From Chryseobacterium sp. (lineage in GTDB: Bacteria; Bacteroidota; Bacteroidia; Flavobacteriales; Weeksellaceae), in the NCBI GenBank assembly GCA_018260475.1, contig JAGLBA010000008.1, positions 59,285-96,504 of the forward strand: a stretch of 37,220 nt of DNA, written 5' to 3'. The notes beneath the pieces were generated by a model, which made no database searches, was not told where the DNA came from, and worked only from the letters and a program-made list of their open reading frames with translations. Numbering within the stretch: position 1 is the first letter of the stretch; the number at the start of each line of letters is the position of its first letter. The translations under genes and the position numbers were made by a program. This document shows, in pieces, positions 13,229-22,501 of this stretch.

Positions 13229-14959
13229 TTATTTCCTTACCCTTTTCGGAGTTTTTGGAGCGTTTTTGGCGCGCTCTTTTTCGAGAGTTGCGCTGGCGGC
13301 GTTATAGAGACTGTCATCGGATTCATAAACTTTTTCAGGATAATTGGGAGTGTCTACAAAAATATCCTGCCACCTTCGCAGGCGGTCTTTGGTATTCCAG
13401 TTGAAATCTGGGAAAAAACGCCTCTCCCTCGGCAACTTACTCATCGGGAAGATGTCTGTATTGGCACCGATGTTACAAGAGATAATTTGCACGGCACGCT
13501 CTTCAAACAAGGCTTCCAAGGTTCCACAAGTAGATACTGCCACACCGATGCGCTCCGGATTTTTCGTATTTTCATCCTGGGAATCAGCGTAGGTTATGGC
13601 TTGCGCATTGCCGAGCGCCTGTGCTGTTTTTACCTCGTTTTTAGCATAATAAACCGTCATTAGGCGGCCTTTTATTTGGTTAAATTCATCCTTATTGTTC
13701 AAGGAATCCGCCTTGCTGATGGCAAAAGCATTTCCGATCACTTTCAACGAGTCGATATAATCATTTTCTGTATCGAAATAGGCTTCTATCTTATCCCCGG
13801 ACACCTGCTTTTCGCCACTCCAAAGTATTGGTTTTGTGTTGAAATGCAGTACACCGTCTGTTTCATTGAAACTGATGGAATCTGCCCTTGCCTGCGCATT
13901 AGATTTATAGAAACGGGCTTTATGATAGGCTCTTAGAAAACTTTTTTTCTGTAACCCTTCTAATTTTTGATAGGCTAAAATCTTATCCGCACCGAAGTAA
14001 ATAGAATCTTTCTCCAAAATCTTTACCGCATAGGGTTTCTCCGTGATCATCGCAGAATCTTTGAGTTGGTAAATTTCCCCATAGCCACCTTTGATGTAGC
14101 GCCTTTCGCGCGGATCGAGAAGCGTTACATTCCCTGTGGCTCGCCCGAAACCTGTGATTTGGTTATAGTACATTTTATCGCCTTTCAGCGTTTTGCCGTT
14201 GTAGTATATGGTGGAATTTTTATTTAGCCAAACCTCCTTTGTATTCATATTATAAGTTCCACTTTCGGTATATAATTTATTGGCGGGGTTTTTTTTATTG
14301 GTAATGGTGGTTGAACCGAAAAACTCTGCCGTATTGGTCGCTTGGTTCTGCTTAATATTGGCTCCGCTTACCGTATATTCGGGGTTATCGATTTTAATAT
14401 TCCCGCTGAGGTCTATGGTTCTTGTAGAAGCAAAATAGGTTGCGGATTTGGTATAAATGACATTTTGCCCGTCGGAAATGGTACCGCCGGTATCGAAGTA
14501 GGCTGTATTAGCCCCGCGGTCGTAGTAGAGGGTTTCAGTCTTTATGGTCTGTTTCGGATCGTTCAGCACTACATTTTTGTGGGCGATTCCGCGTTGCGTA
14601 TTGCCGTCGTATTCCATTTCTCCAGCAGTGATTACGGTGCCGTCGGCATTTTGAAGTTTCACATTTCCGATAGCCTTAATGAAATTTTGATCTTTATAAA
14701 GAATCACAAGATCGGCATAAAGGTTAGAACCTTTGTGAAGGAACTGAACGTTTCCGGAGAAATAGGGGTTGCCGCCGTATTTTGTAGGATCTACCCCGAA
14801 AATATCGGAATGAAGGTGTTGTACCTTCTCCGCGGGATCCGGGGGTATTTTGGTTTGGTTGAAAAAAGGATCCTTCACTGCCGGATTCTTGGGTTGCATC
14901 GGGATTTGCCCGAAAACAAGCCCGCAGAAAAACAGGAAAAGCAGTGAAAAATAATTCAT
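13229..14959 (-). CDS. OstA/LptA-like organic solvent tolerance family protein
   Basis: A 576-residue periplasmic or envelope protein with a signal peptide (about residues 1-17, LVFGQ). It is filled with repeated short beta strands of the OstA/LptA type, for example NPYFSGNVQFLHKG, AIGNVKLQNADG, GEMEYDGNTQRG and LSGNIKIDNPEY. This fold carries LPS between the inner and outer membrane. Bacteroidota often encode a long OstA-like protein of this sort separate from the barrel LptD. No C-terminal barrel is evident, and the end is basic (PKTPKRVRK). The ATG overlaps the stop of the Fur-family gene by one base (TAATG), so the two are probably co-transcribed and translationally coupled. Confidence 0.85.
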   Translation of the reverse strand: MNYFSLLFLFFCGLVFGQIPMQPKNPAVKDPFFNQTKIPPDPAEKVQHLHSDIFGVDPTKYGGNPYFSGNVQFLHKGSNLYADLVILYKDQNFIKAIGNVKLQNADGTVITAGEMEYDGNTQRGIAHKNVVLNDPKQTIKTETLYYDRGANTAYFDTGGTISDGQNVIYTKSATYFASTRTIDLSGNIKIDNPEYTVSGANIKQNQATNTAEFFGSTTITNKKNPANKLYTESGTYNMNTKEVWLNKNSTIYYNGKTLKGDKMYYNQITGFGRATGNVTLLDPRERRYIKGGYGEIYQLKDSAMITEKPYAVKILEKDSIYFGADKILAYQKLEGLQKKSFLRAYHKARFYKSNAQARADSISFNETDGVLHFNTKPILWSGEKQVSGDKIEAYFDTENDYIDSLKVIGNAFAISKADSLNNKDEFNQIKGRLMTVYYAKNEVKTAQALGNAQAITYADSQDENTKNPERIGVAVSTCGTLEALFEERAVQIISCNIGANTDIFPMSKLPRERRFFPDFNWNTKDRLRRWQDIFVDTPNYPEKVYESDDSLYNAASATLEKERAKNAPKTPKRVRK

Positions 14960-15429
14960 TAAGATTTTTTGTTACCGTAAAAATACAGCGAGTGCGAATC
15001 TATGGATACGCCAAATGCATTTTCGATAGATTCTTTAATGCCTTGTATGCGCGGGTCGCAGAACTCTATAATTTCTTCGATTTCTTTATCGCTCCCGTTT
15101 TTATAAATCACGAGGTGGTCGTGTTGTTTATCGAAATAGGATTTCTCGTAAGAAGATGTGCTCAGGGTTTTCTCACCGAATTGATGTTTCCGGATGAGGC
15201 CTGCATCCAGAAAAATTTCAATAGTGTTATAGATGGTGGCTTTGGAGACATGGTATTTCTTCTGAAGCATGATGAGGTACAGGTCGTCCACATTGAAATG
15301 CCGATCCATATTGTATATTTCCTCCAAAATCGTGTAGCGTTCAGGCGTATTTCGGAATCCTTTTTCCTGAAGATATTGTTTTAAAACATCTTTTATAATC
15401 TCGTGTCCTTTATATTTTTGCTTTTCCAT
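14959..15429 (-). CDS. Fur-family transcriptional repressor lacking the CxxC zinc motif
   Basis: A 156-residue winged-helix regulator. The DNA-binding domain (about 1-85) includes RNTPERYTILEEIY and the recognition-helix region HVSKATIYNTIEIF. The dimerisation domain keeps the metal ligands: HFNVDDLY, QHDHLV, IIEFCD and DSHSLYFYG. The structural Cys pair that normally follows HDHL is absent; here the segment reads IYKNGSDKE. Which metal or signal it senses (Fe, Zn, peroxide) cannot be told. The ATG at 15429 is preferred over a TTG at 15450 that overlaps the -7 box. It is the first gene of a two-gene unit with the OstA-like gene. Confidence 0.85.
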   Translation of the reverse strand: MEKQKYKGHEIIKDVLKQYLQEKGFRNTPERYTILEEIYNMDRHFNVDDLYLIMLQKKYHVSKATIYNTIEIFLDAGLIRKHQFGEKTLSTSSYEKSYFDKQHDHLVIYKNGSDKEIEEIIEFCDPRIQGIKESIENAFGVSIDSHSLYFYGNKKS

Positions 15430-15447
15430 TAAAGAAATTAATAATGG

Positions 15448-15455
15448 CAAATGTA
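15448..15455 (-). promoter_or_regulatory. -7 box of the fur-like/ostA-like unit
   Basis: The complement reads TACATTTG, 18 bp before the ATG at 15429. No good TTG element is seen at the usual distance. Confidence 0.5.
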
Positions 15456-15469
15456 TTGAAATTTTGCAT

Positions 15470-15490
15470 AAAAAACACCCGCAAAGGTGG
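15470..15490 (-). terminator. Weak intrinsic terminator after kup
   Basis: On the minus strand CACC (complement of 15486-15489) pairs with GGTG (complement of 15476-15479), followed by a run of T. It lies about 10 bp past the kup stop codon. The short stem lowers confidence. Confidence 0.5.
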
Positions 15491-15498
15491 TTTTGCAG

Positions 15499-17490
15499 TT
15501 AGTCTTTCCTATGGAAATCCACTTGTTGGATTTTCTTGGTCACAATATCATGGTCTAGAAGCGGCGCTGATTCCACCACCACATTATGCGCAGATACGCC
15601 CCACGCCTTGAAGTCATCACTACCGATATATTTTACGAAGTTATAAATATTTAGTATGATTTTTTCCTTCACGGTGAGCAGGGCATCGTTGATGTAAGTA
15701 TTATCAATAACCACATACTTCAAATCCGGCGGTACATTGTGTGCTCGTAGAGATGGGAAACTGCTTCGCTCAGGAATCACGCCTTCTTTCATTAGATCCT
15801 TCAAAACATCATCAAAATAATCATTGATTCTTCGGTCTATTTTAAATCCTAAAATGAAATTTATTTTGTAAATCGTTCCCGGCATTACCTCGTCCACAGT
15901 GTATTTAAAGGTATAAGGATCTTCCTGGTTCACGATGTTCAGGATGAAATAATGGTCTGCGCGTTTCGGCTGCTTACGGATGATGGAGTAGATGATTTTG
16001 GATTCCACCTCATCCTCGTACTTCGCACGGCTAAGGAAGGCAAGGTTGGTAGCATATTTCGGGATGGTCTCATCCAGTTTCATGTCCTTAATGATAGGAA
16101 CATACTTATTCAATTTTACAAATTTGATGAATTTATTTTTAATGATGCGGCCATTGTACCAAGCATACATACAAACACCGATGAAGCCAGCAAGTACCAC
16201 GGTAATCCAACCGCCCTCGAAGAATTTAATGATATTCGCGCTGAAGAATCCAAGTTCTATCGAAAGATAAACCAAGGCGAAAAGCAAAATCAAAAGTTTT
16301 TGTACGCGTTTTTTCAATAGATAAATGATGAGGAGTAGGGAAGTCATCATCATCGTAACAGTAATGGAAAGTCCGTATGCCGCTTCCATTTTGCCGGATT
16401 CTTTGAAGTACAATACTACTACGATACAGAGTGCCAAAAGTCCCCAGTTGATTCTTGGGATGTACATTTGCCCCTTTAATCCCGATGGATAATCGATTTT
16501 TTGGTTTGGCCAGAAATTCAAAGACATGGCCTCGGAGAATATGGTAAATGACCCTGTGATGAGCGCCTGAGATGCAATGATAGCCGCTGCTGTGGCCAAA
16601 ATCACTCCCGGAATTACCATCCACTCTGGCATGATTCCGAAGAAAGGATTGATGCCGTTTGCATGTACGGTCTCGTAATTCTCCAAAATCCAAGCACCCT
16701 GACCCAAGTAATTTAGAATCAGCATTACCTTAACAAAAATCCAACTGGCACGGATGTTCTTTGCACCACAGTGTCCCAAGTCCGAATAGAGTGCCTCCGC
16801 ACCCGTTGTACAAAGGAAAACCGCTCCCAAAATAACAATCGCAGAGGGTGAGTTTATGATCAGTTTGTAAGCATAATAAGGATTAAAAGCACGCAGAATT
16901 TCGAGGTTTGTAAAGAGATGCATAACGCCTAATCCGCCTAAAACTAAAAACCAAATCACCATCACCGGACCAAAAAATTTACCAATAAAAGCCGTCCCAA
17001 ACTGCTGTACAACGAAGATGCCGACCAATATAGCACAGGTGATTACCACCACCGGTGTATGCGGATTGTAGGTTTTAAGCCCTTCAATGGCGGACATTAC
17101 CGTCAGAGATGGCGTAATGACCCCGTCTGCAATCAGAGCTGACGCCCCAAGAATTGCGATGAGGTATAGCCAGCGTTTTTTCAAATTTTTTACCAAAGAA
17201 AAAAGCGCCAAAATCCCACCTTCGCCTTTGTTATCTGCACGCAGTGCTATAATGACATATTTTACAGTAGTTTGCAGTGTTAGCGTCCAAATAATGCAGG
17301 AAAGCGCACCCTCGATATATTCGTTTAATGGCATGTTGCTGCCCTCTTTTCTGGCGTGGACGATGGCCTTCATCACATAAAGCGGCGAGGTCCCGATATC
17401 ACCAAATACGATTCCAAGTGCTACCAGAACTCCCACTACCGAAAGTTTTTTTAAATCCAAATGATGGCCGGTCTCGTTTATTACTGACAT
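15499..17490 (-). CDS. kup: KUP/HAK/KT family potassium uptake transporter
   Basis: A 663-residue inner-membrane protein for potassium uptake, probably coupled to protons as in E. coli Kup. The N-terminal signature GIVFGDIGTSPLYV is at about residues 26-39. It has roughly twelve hydrophobic helices up to about residue 450, with family stretches such as ASALIADGVITPSLTV and GAEALYSDLGH. A soluble C-terminal domain (about 460-663) follows. The length matches the family. It has its own -7 box upstream and a weak terminator downstream, so it is probably monocistronic. Confidence 0.95.
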   Translation of the reverse strand: MSVINETGHHLDLKKLSVVGVLVALGIVFGDIGTSPLYVMKAIVHARKEGSNMPLNEYIEGALSCIIWTLTLQTTVKYVIIALRADNKGEGGILALFSLVKNLKKRWLYLIAILGASALIADGVITPSLTVMSAIEGLKTYNPHTPVVVITCAILVGIFVVQQFGTAFIGKFFGPVMVIWFLVLGGLGVMHLFTNLEILRAFNPYYAYKLIINSPSAIVILGAVFLCTTGAEALYSDLGHCGAKNIRASWIFVKVMLILNYLGQGAWILENYETVHANGINPFFGIMPEWMVIPGVILATAAAIIASQALITGSFTIFSEAMSLNFWPNQKIDYPSGLKGQMYIPRINWGLLALCIVVVLYFKESGKMEAAYGLSITVTMMMTSLLLIIYLLKKRVQKLLILLFALVYLSIELGFFSANIIKFFEGGWITVVLAGFIGVCMYAWYNGRIIKNKFIKFVKLNKYVPIIKDMKLDETIPKYATNLAFLSRAKYEDEVESKIIYSIIRKQPKRADHYFILNIVNQEDPYTFKYTVDEVMPGTIYKINFILGFKIDRRINDYFDDVLKDLMKEGVIPERSSFPSLRAHNVPPDLKYVVIDNTYINDALLTVKEKIILNIYNFVKYIGSDDFKAWGVSAHNVVVESAPLLDHDIVTKKIQQVDFHRKD

Positions 17491-17523
17491 AATTTATTGG
17501 TTTTATGATTTAAAAATGATTGG

Positions 17524-17531
17524 CAAATTTA
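17524..17531 (-). promoter_or_regulatory. -7 box of kup
   Basis: The complement reads TAAATTTG, 33 bp before the ATG at 17490. A -33 TTG is not apparent. Confidence 0.5.
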
Positions 17532-17747
17532 ATCTATTTTATAATTTGTTATGATTAAATTTTTAAAATGTTAAAATGCTACGCACACCCCGTGTCTTTC
17601 CTTTCTTTCGAGAAAATGGAATCCGGCGAACTGTGATTTTTAGCTTGCCTATGGAAAAGGATATTTTTCAAGATTTTAAGGGCGTCGTTGACTGATAAGC
17701 CAATGAAACCTATGAGTATGCTTTCTTATCACTTTCTTAAATAGTAA

Positions 17748-18437
17748 TCATTCGAAGATTTGTTGGATAATTTCTAATGAGGCGGGCGTTCGAAAATCGG
17801 TAAGGTGATAGTGGCAATACATCAGGACGCTGTCCAAAAATTGTTTTTTTGAAACGCCCAATAGCCGCACGGTATAGGGTTCTGGTGATGAAATAATTTC
17901 CTTCCATTTGGCAGAAATATCTTCATCAAAAAACTGATGCGCCTGTTCTTCTACAAAAATCCCTTTCTCTGGGTTAAGGAAATTTCCTTCGCCCATTAAA
18001 GGAAGAAAGCCTTGGTTTTCCAAGATTTTAAAGAGTAAAATATAGTGCGCTCTATAATTTTTGAGTTCCAATTCATTGAGGAAAAACACAATTTCACAGT
18101 AGATATCTGCGCTTGCACTTTCATTTCGTAAGATTTGATTTAAAAAATCAGCGACGAAAAATACAACGCTGTTCGCTTTTATGTCATTGTAGAACTCTGG
18201 ATTTTCTATGGGTTCAATCTTGGATACCATCGGCATTGCGCCGCTTCGTGCTTTTTGATTAAAACCAAATTGCAGTTCTTTCAGCGGAAGCAAATAGGCT
18301 TTTTTCTTGTTTTTGGCGGAATAGATGCCTTTAACAAAAAAAGTTTGAAAGCCACTTTCTTTGGTAAAACAGTTCAGCACGGCATCATTGTCGCCATATT
18401 TTATATAGGAAAGCAGGAAGCCGGTGGCGGTTTGCAT
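17748..18437 (-). CDS. recO: DNA repair protein RecO
   Basis: A 229-residue recombination mediator that acts with RecR and RecA at single-stranded gaps. The N-terminal OB fold (about 1-75) opens with TATGFLLSYIKYGDNDAVLN and FVKGIYSAKNKKK, typical of RecO. A helical C-terminal domain follows. The zinc-binding cysteine cluster of some RecO proteins is not evident. Its ATG overlaps the stop of the PorZ-like gene by one base (TGATG), making it the last gene of a four-gene minus-strand unit. The 257 bp between it and kup holds no gene I can support. Confidence 0.9.
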   Translation of the reverse strand: MQTATGFLLSYIKYGDNDAVLNCFTKESGFQTFFVKGIYSAKNKKKAYLLPLKELQFGFNQKARSGAMPMVSKIEPIENPEFYNDIKANSVVFFVADFLNQILRNESASADIYCEIVFFLNELELKNYRAHYILLFKILENQGFLPLMGEGNFLNPEKGIFVEEQAHQFFDEDISAKWKEIISSPEPYTVRLLGVSKKQFLDSVLMYCHYHLTDFRTPASLEIIQQIFE

Positions 18438-20689
18438 CAGTTTACCACAGCGATTTTTGCAGTGGCTTTATCTGTGCCGTCGGCATTGGTCATTAGCACA
18501 AAATAAATTCCGGAAGCCACTCTTTTTCCATTATAATTCAGATCCCATTCATAGTATCCGCCTCTTGCCACGGCCTGGTGCACGAGATTTCCTGCGGCAT
18601 CCGTTATGCGAATATTCGTTTTTTCTGCCAGCCCTTTTATCTTCACATTTCCTTTGTAATTGGCGTAAACCACGGGATTAGGATAAACCAAGACATCTTT
18701 GAACTTTTCATCTACTACAGTCACTTCATTTTGATAGGTCACGATGCCTTCTGAAGTCACGAAATACATTTTCCCAGTTTTCAAATCAGCCTTAATGTCA
18801 GTAGCACTGTTGTTAGGCAACGGGGAATTTTCTTTGGTAAAATGCGAGATGGTTTGTTGGCCATCAGGACTTAGGCAAAAGATGCCCCCGCCATCTACAG
18901 AGACCCACTTGCGGTTACCCCCATCCACTTCGATTGCTAAAATAGTATTGTCCCTGAACAGTTCCTCACCCACACCGTTTTGGGTGATGATGATGGGCTC
19001 CGCCTTTGGCAATGCTTCATAAATCGCGGCTTTGGGATTGGATAAGACCCTCAATCCCGTACGGGTCCCGATCCATAGATCGTCATTTTTATCAAGTGCT
19101 ACAGCGACTGTGCCGTTTATCGGGAGACCGTTTTCTGTTCGTATAATTTTGAAGGGAGCTGTGGTATTTGCAGGATTATTTCCGTAGTTTTTCATGATAA
19201 GACCTCCGCCACCACCAAAAGGCGCCGGCGAATATAAGATTCCGTCTTTTGCCAATGGGCGCTGCGCTCCACCTGCGTTTACAATTGGAATATAAGTGAA
19301 ATCATCGATAGAAGGATTGTAAAGATAGTAGCCGTTTGTTCCATTTGGATTATCATTTGCAAAGCAGACGGAAATAAAAAGATTGTTTTTTTCGTCAAAA
19401 GCGATTCCGACAGGGCGATACACGTAATCGTCGTAATTTGTTTTATAACTGGTAATTTTGTCATTTGACATTTTATAAACACCCTTTTTTTGTCCAGAAA
19501 CAAAAACATAATTTGTGAAAAAAACTTCGGTCGGTTTTGCTGGATTAGGAGCCACATCCAAAATATTGAACCCTTTATTTTTGATAAAATGATCAGGATA
19601 AATCCATTCCTTACCGTTATAATGGTAGTAGCCTAGATTTTTTTCTTGGTAATCTTTTATGGGATCATTATAGGCTTCTCTTCCACCGGTTGCCACCCAA
19701 ATTTGATCATCCAGTAAAGAGATTTTGTAGGACATGTTGTTGTAAGGGCCGTCTGGCCGTATTTTTTCACTTCTTTTGGTTATTAATCCAGAGAGTTTAC
19801 TTCCGGCAAAAATCTCACTGCTGTACCATGCGGTATTCAGGGGTTCATTTGTGTCGAAGGAATCCGATTGTGTTGAGCCTGTATATACGGAAACCGTTCC
19901 TCGACCAGCTGTAGGTTCATCGGTCACGACCAATGGACCTGCAGTCATGACCAAGTCTTTTATATTTGTAAAAATCTGTGGCAAAGGCGTGAAAGTTGCC
20001 CCATCACCATAAAAAACTGATTTTGCAGTGCTAAAGGCGATGGTATTGCCTTCGATATCAATATTGGTAACGCCAGTCTCCACGGTCGTCCAATCTTTAT
20101 AAAGCGCAAATTTATTGTTCAGTTCGTGTTTTTTTAATCCAGACGATGTCACGGCGTATACGAAATTGTCTTTTATAACCGCTTCCTTTGCAGCTTCGTA
20201 GCTCGTTCCATTAAAAAAAAATGATGAATCCCCAAACTCTCTTTTGTCTAAATTAAAAACGGAAACGCCATAATTTGCGGAGATGGTGGCACGATTCCCA
20301 TTAATGGAAATATGGTTGATGCGTTTGTCACCGCTATAAGATGCTGCAATTGGAATGTCCACGATATAGAAAATTCCATTTGGTGTAATCACATCCATAG
20401 AGCCGTTCCCGTAGCCCACAATTCCTGTTTTAGTAGTAGCATTGTAATCGAATGCCGTAATTTTTACATGATGGAGACCGTTCGCTTTGGAGAGTTTCGT
20501 TATTTCCCCCGTGGAAATATTATAATAAAAAAGGCCGTTTTCTGTGGCGGTAATCAACTTGCCATTGTCCTCGCGGATGCAAAGAATATTATCGTAAGAG
20601 AAAAGGTCTGCCCAGCGTGGGGAAGAGATGGTTTGTGCTGCTGCGGACAAGGATGCAAGCAACCACGCAAAAAACAATATTTTTTTCAT
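18437..20689 (-). CDS. porZ: PorZ-like T9SS surface-attachment protein (beta-propeller plus sorting domain)
   Basis: A 750-residue secreted protein. The signal peptide ends at about residue 18 (AAAQ). A long region of seven- or six-bladed propeller repeats of the two-component-regulator type follows, with WVATGGR, DLWIGTRTGLRVL, RKWVSVDGGGIFCLS and GKMYFVTSEGIVTY. The C-terminal domain (about 665-750) has VLVYPNPV, a central ITDAAGNLVHQ and GIYFVLM, the T9SS type A pattern. In Porphyromonas, PorZ delivers A-LPS to the sortase PorU. Size, architecture and recO linkage support PorZ, but other propeller proteins share the repeats. It starts 4 bp after the metallophosphatase stop. Confidence 0.75.
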   Translation of the reverse strand: MKKILFFAWLLASLSAAAQTISSPRWADLFSYDNILCIREDNGKLITATENGLFYYNISTGEITKLSKANGLHHVKITAFDYNATTKTGIVGYGNGSMDVITPNGIFYIVDIPIAASYSGDKRINHISINGNRATISANYGVSVFNLDKREFGDSSFFFNGTSYEAAKEAVIKDNFVYAVTSSGLKKHELNNKFALYKDWTTVETGVTNIDIEGNTIAFSTAKSVFYGDGATFTPLPQIFTNIKDLVMTAGPLVVTDEPTAGRGTVSVYTGSTQSDSFDTNEPLNTAWYSSEIFAGSKLSGLITKRSEKIRPDGPYNNMSYKISLLDDQIWVATGGREAYNDPIKDYQEKNLGYYHYNGKEWIYPDHFIKNKGFNILDVAPNPAKPTEVFFTNYVFVSGQKKGVYKMSNDKITSYKTNYDDYVYRPVGIAFDEKNNLFISVCFANDNPNGTNGYYLYNPSIDDFTYIPIVNAGGAQRPLAKDGILYSPAPFGGGGGLIMKNYGNNPANTTAPFKIIRTENGLPINGTVAVALDKNDDLWIGTRTGLRVLSNPKAAIYEALPKAEPIIITQNGVGEELFRDNTILAIEVDGGNRKWVSVDGGGIFCLSPDGQQTISHFTKENSPLPNNSATDIKADLKTGKMYFVTSEGIVTYQNEVTVVDEKFKDVLVYPNPVVYANYKGNVKIKGLAEKTNIRITDAAGNLVHQAVARGGYYEWDLNYNGKRVASGIYFVLMTNADGTDKATAKIAVVN

Positions 20690-20693
20690 TAAT

Positions 20694-21638
20694 TTAAACT
20701 AAGATTGAACTGTCCACCGGGATCGTATTCCATGCAATGTTCTTCACATTCTTATCTTTATCGAAAAAGAAATCTAGTCTGCCGAGGAGCAGACCCGCCC
20801 AACCTACTTGGTTTACCAGAACGATTTTTCCGGCGCGGTTGGCCATTTTCTGAGGCTCCGGGAGGAAGGTGTGCGTATGTCCACCGAGAATCAAGTCTAT
20901 GTTTTCGGTAAGTGGAGCGAGTTTTACATCAGAAATATAATTTTCATCGTACTTGTAACCCAAATGTGAAAGACAGATCACAAGGTCGCATTTCTTTTCA
21001 TTTTTTAAGAATGAAGAATAGTGCTGTGCCAGTTCCACGGGATCCAAATATTTGGTTTCGCCAAACTGCTTTTTGCCAACAAGGCCTTCCAGTTTTATTC
21101 CCAGTCCAAAGATTCCCACACGGATTCCGTTTTTGTTAAAAATTTTATACGGCTCGGTATGCTCTTCTAAAATGGTGTTTTTAAAATCATAATTCGAGCA
21201 GATGAACGGGAATTTAGCGTTCGGTTTTACCTTTAAAAAACCTTCTAAACCATTATCAAAATCATGGTTTCCCATGGTAGATGCATCGTAACCCATCATA
21301 CTCATCAGTTTAAATTCCAATTCGCCACCAAACATGTTGAAATAAGGCGTTCCCTGGAAAACATCGCCGGAATCCAGCAGAAGCACATTGTTTTCTTTAG
21401 CTCGAATCTCCTTGATGAGTTGCGCCCTTCTTGCAAAACCGCCTTGGTTCGGGTTGCGGGTGTAGGAGGCATCAAAGGGTTCTATACGGCTGTGCTGGTC
21501 GTTGGTATGCAGTATGGTGAGCTTCTTTTCAGTTGCGGAAAGCAGCGTGTTTTTACCCTCTGCGAACAGAAGATTCGGAGCGAGTGTCAGGGCGGCAGTA
21601 CTGCCGGTAAGCGCTTTTAGGAATTGTTTTCTGTCCAT
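20694..21638 (-). CDS. Metallophosphatase, N-terminal half of a split 5'-nucleotidase
   Basis: A 314-residue exported calcineurin-like phosphoesterase of the UshA/5'-nucleotidase type. A signal-like N-terminus (MDRKQFLKALTGSTAAL) resembles a Tat signal but has Arg-Lys rather than Arg-Arg. The metal motifs are all present: NDQH (Asp47, His49), GDVFQG near 93, GNHDFD near 123 and GGHTHTF near 253. The C-terminal substrate-binding domain of UshA is missing and is encoded by the gene just upstream, only 3 bp away. The pair probably works as a two-chain nucleotidase. It is co-transcribed with porZ and recO. Confidence 0.88.
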   Translation of the reverse strand: MDRKQFLKALTGSTAALTLAPNLLFAEGKNTLLSATEKKLTILHTNDQHSRIEPFDASYTRNPNQGGFARRAQLIKEIRAKENNVLLLDSGDVFQGTPYFNMFGGELEFKLMSMMGYDASTMGNHDFDNGLEGFLKVKPNAKFPFICSNYDFKNTILEEHTEPYKIFNKNGIRVGIFGLGIKLEGLVGKKQFGETKYLDPVELAQHYSSFLKNEKKCDLVICLSHLGYKYDENYISDVKLAPLTENIDLILGGHTHTFLPEPQKMANRAGKIVLVNQVGWAGLLLGRLDFFFDKDKNVKNIAWNTIPVDSSILV

Positions 21639-21641
21639 TTT

Positions 21642-22391
21642 TTATTTTTTGTTAAAGATGAGTCGGTTGTCGGTAGGAGCCACGATTTCAGGATTAGCAC
21701 GGAATTTTTCCACAAAAAGATCGCGGAGTTTTATACCTGTGGAGATGAGTTTTCCGTCGCTGAAAAATTTCATATTATCACCGCCAAGCGCGAGGTAATC
21801 GGAGGTAGCGATGTAGTAGGTTTTATTTTCGTCAAGATTTTTACCACCCACAAGTGCCTGTACCAGTTTGTCTTTGTCGGTTTCTATTACAAACCCGGAA
21901 ACTGGATTATTTTTCTTGGATTGCAGGTAATAATCGAAGAGGCCTTGCATTTCCTTGCCCGTCATTTTCACGATCACAACTTCGTTTTCGAAAGGCATTA
22001 CTTCAAAAATATGTTTGAGTAGGATATCTCCCTTGCCAATTGTAGAGCGGATTCCCCCTATATTGATGACCGCGCCATCTACCTGCGGAATATTATTTTT
22101 AGAAGCCCAATCTTGAGCTCCTTGCAGGGTATAATCGGCTAAAAGGTTTCCGAGGTTGCTATTGTCCCCGGTTTTTGTGAGTTCGAAATTGGTATGCGAT
22201 ATTTTCGAATTCATCTGCGCCTCCATCAACTTTTTGTAAGGCTCAATCACCGTTTTCGATGCGTCATCCTCTGGAATATTTGCAGTAATGCTGATGTTTT
22301 TCTGTGTAGCGGTATGTGCCAAAGACAGATTGCTGCGACAGGAAGCCAGCGATAGCGCGGTAAGCGCGAGAAAAAAAATTCTATTTTTCAT
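21642..22391 (-). CDS. 5'-nucleotidase C-terminal domain lipoprotein
   Basis: A 249-residue lipoprotein with lipobox LASC near residue 18. The rest matches the substrate-binding C-terminal domain of UshA-type 5'-nucleotidases: GDNSNLGNLLADY, GAVINIGGIRSTIGKGDI, a VMPFENEVVIVKMTG segment and YYIATSDYLALGGD. It has no catalytic metal site; that is supplied by the next gene. I placed the start at the ATG of MKNRIFF; the longer frame to 22454 runs through the promoter box. It is the first gene of the four-gene unit to recO and is divergent from dapA. Confidence 0.88.
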   Translation of the reverse strand: MKNRIFFLALTALSLASCRSNLSLAHTATQKNISITANIPEDDASKTVIEPYKKLMEAQMNSKISHTNFELTKTGDNSNLGNLLADYTLQGAQDWASKNNIPQVDGAVINIGGIRSTIGKGDILLKHIFEVMPFENEVVIVKMTGKEMQGLFDYYLQSKKNNPVSGFVIETDKDKLVQALVGGKNLDENKTYYIATSDYLALGGDNMKFFSDGKLISTGIKLRDLFVEKFRANPEIVAPTDNRLIFNKK

Positions 22392-22412
22392 TGTTCTAAA
22401 AAACTTTCCATG

Positions 22413-22420
22413 CAAATATA
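22413..22420 (-). promoter_or_regulatory. -7 box of the 5'-nucleotidase/porZ/recO unit
   Basis: The complement reads TATATTTG, 22 bp before the ATG at 22391. It is divergent from the dapA box 56 bp away. Confidence 0.55.
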
Positions 22421-22475
22421 AGAGATAAACGTACAAAAGTGGTTTACCGTACATTAATTATCATTTGTTTTTTCT

Positions 22476-22483
22476 TAAATTTG
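22476..22483 (+). promoter_or_regulatory. -7 box of dapA
   Basis: TAAATTTG lies 19 bp before the ATG at 22502 and inside the longer frame that would begin at 22439, supporting the later start. Confidence 0.55.
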
Positions 22484-22501
22484 AAAATAAATTTCTTTAA
22501 A

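Noticed and set aside
14342-14947. A 201-codon plus-strand open frame opposite the OstA-like gene
   Set aside because: It mirrors codon use of the real gene and has no domain, signal peptide or promoter of its own.
17576-17695. A 39-codon plus-strand frame (starts MLRTPRVFPFF, ends KGVVD) in the kup-recO gap
   Set aside because: No promoter box, no known family and ordinary chance length. It is recorded as possible but not supported.
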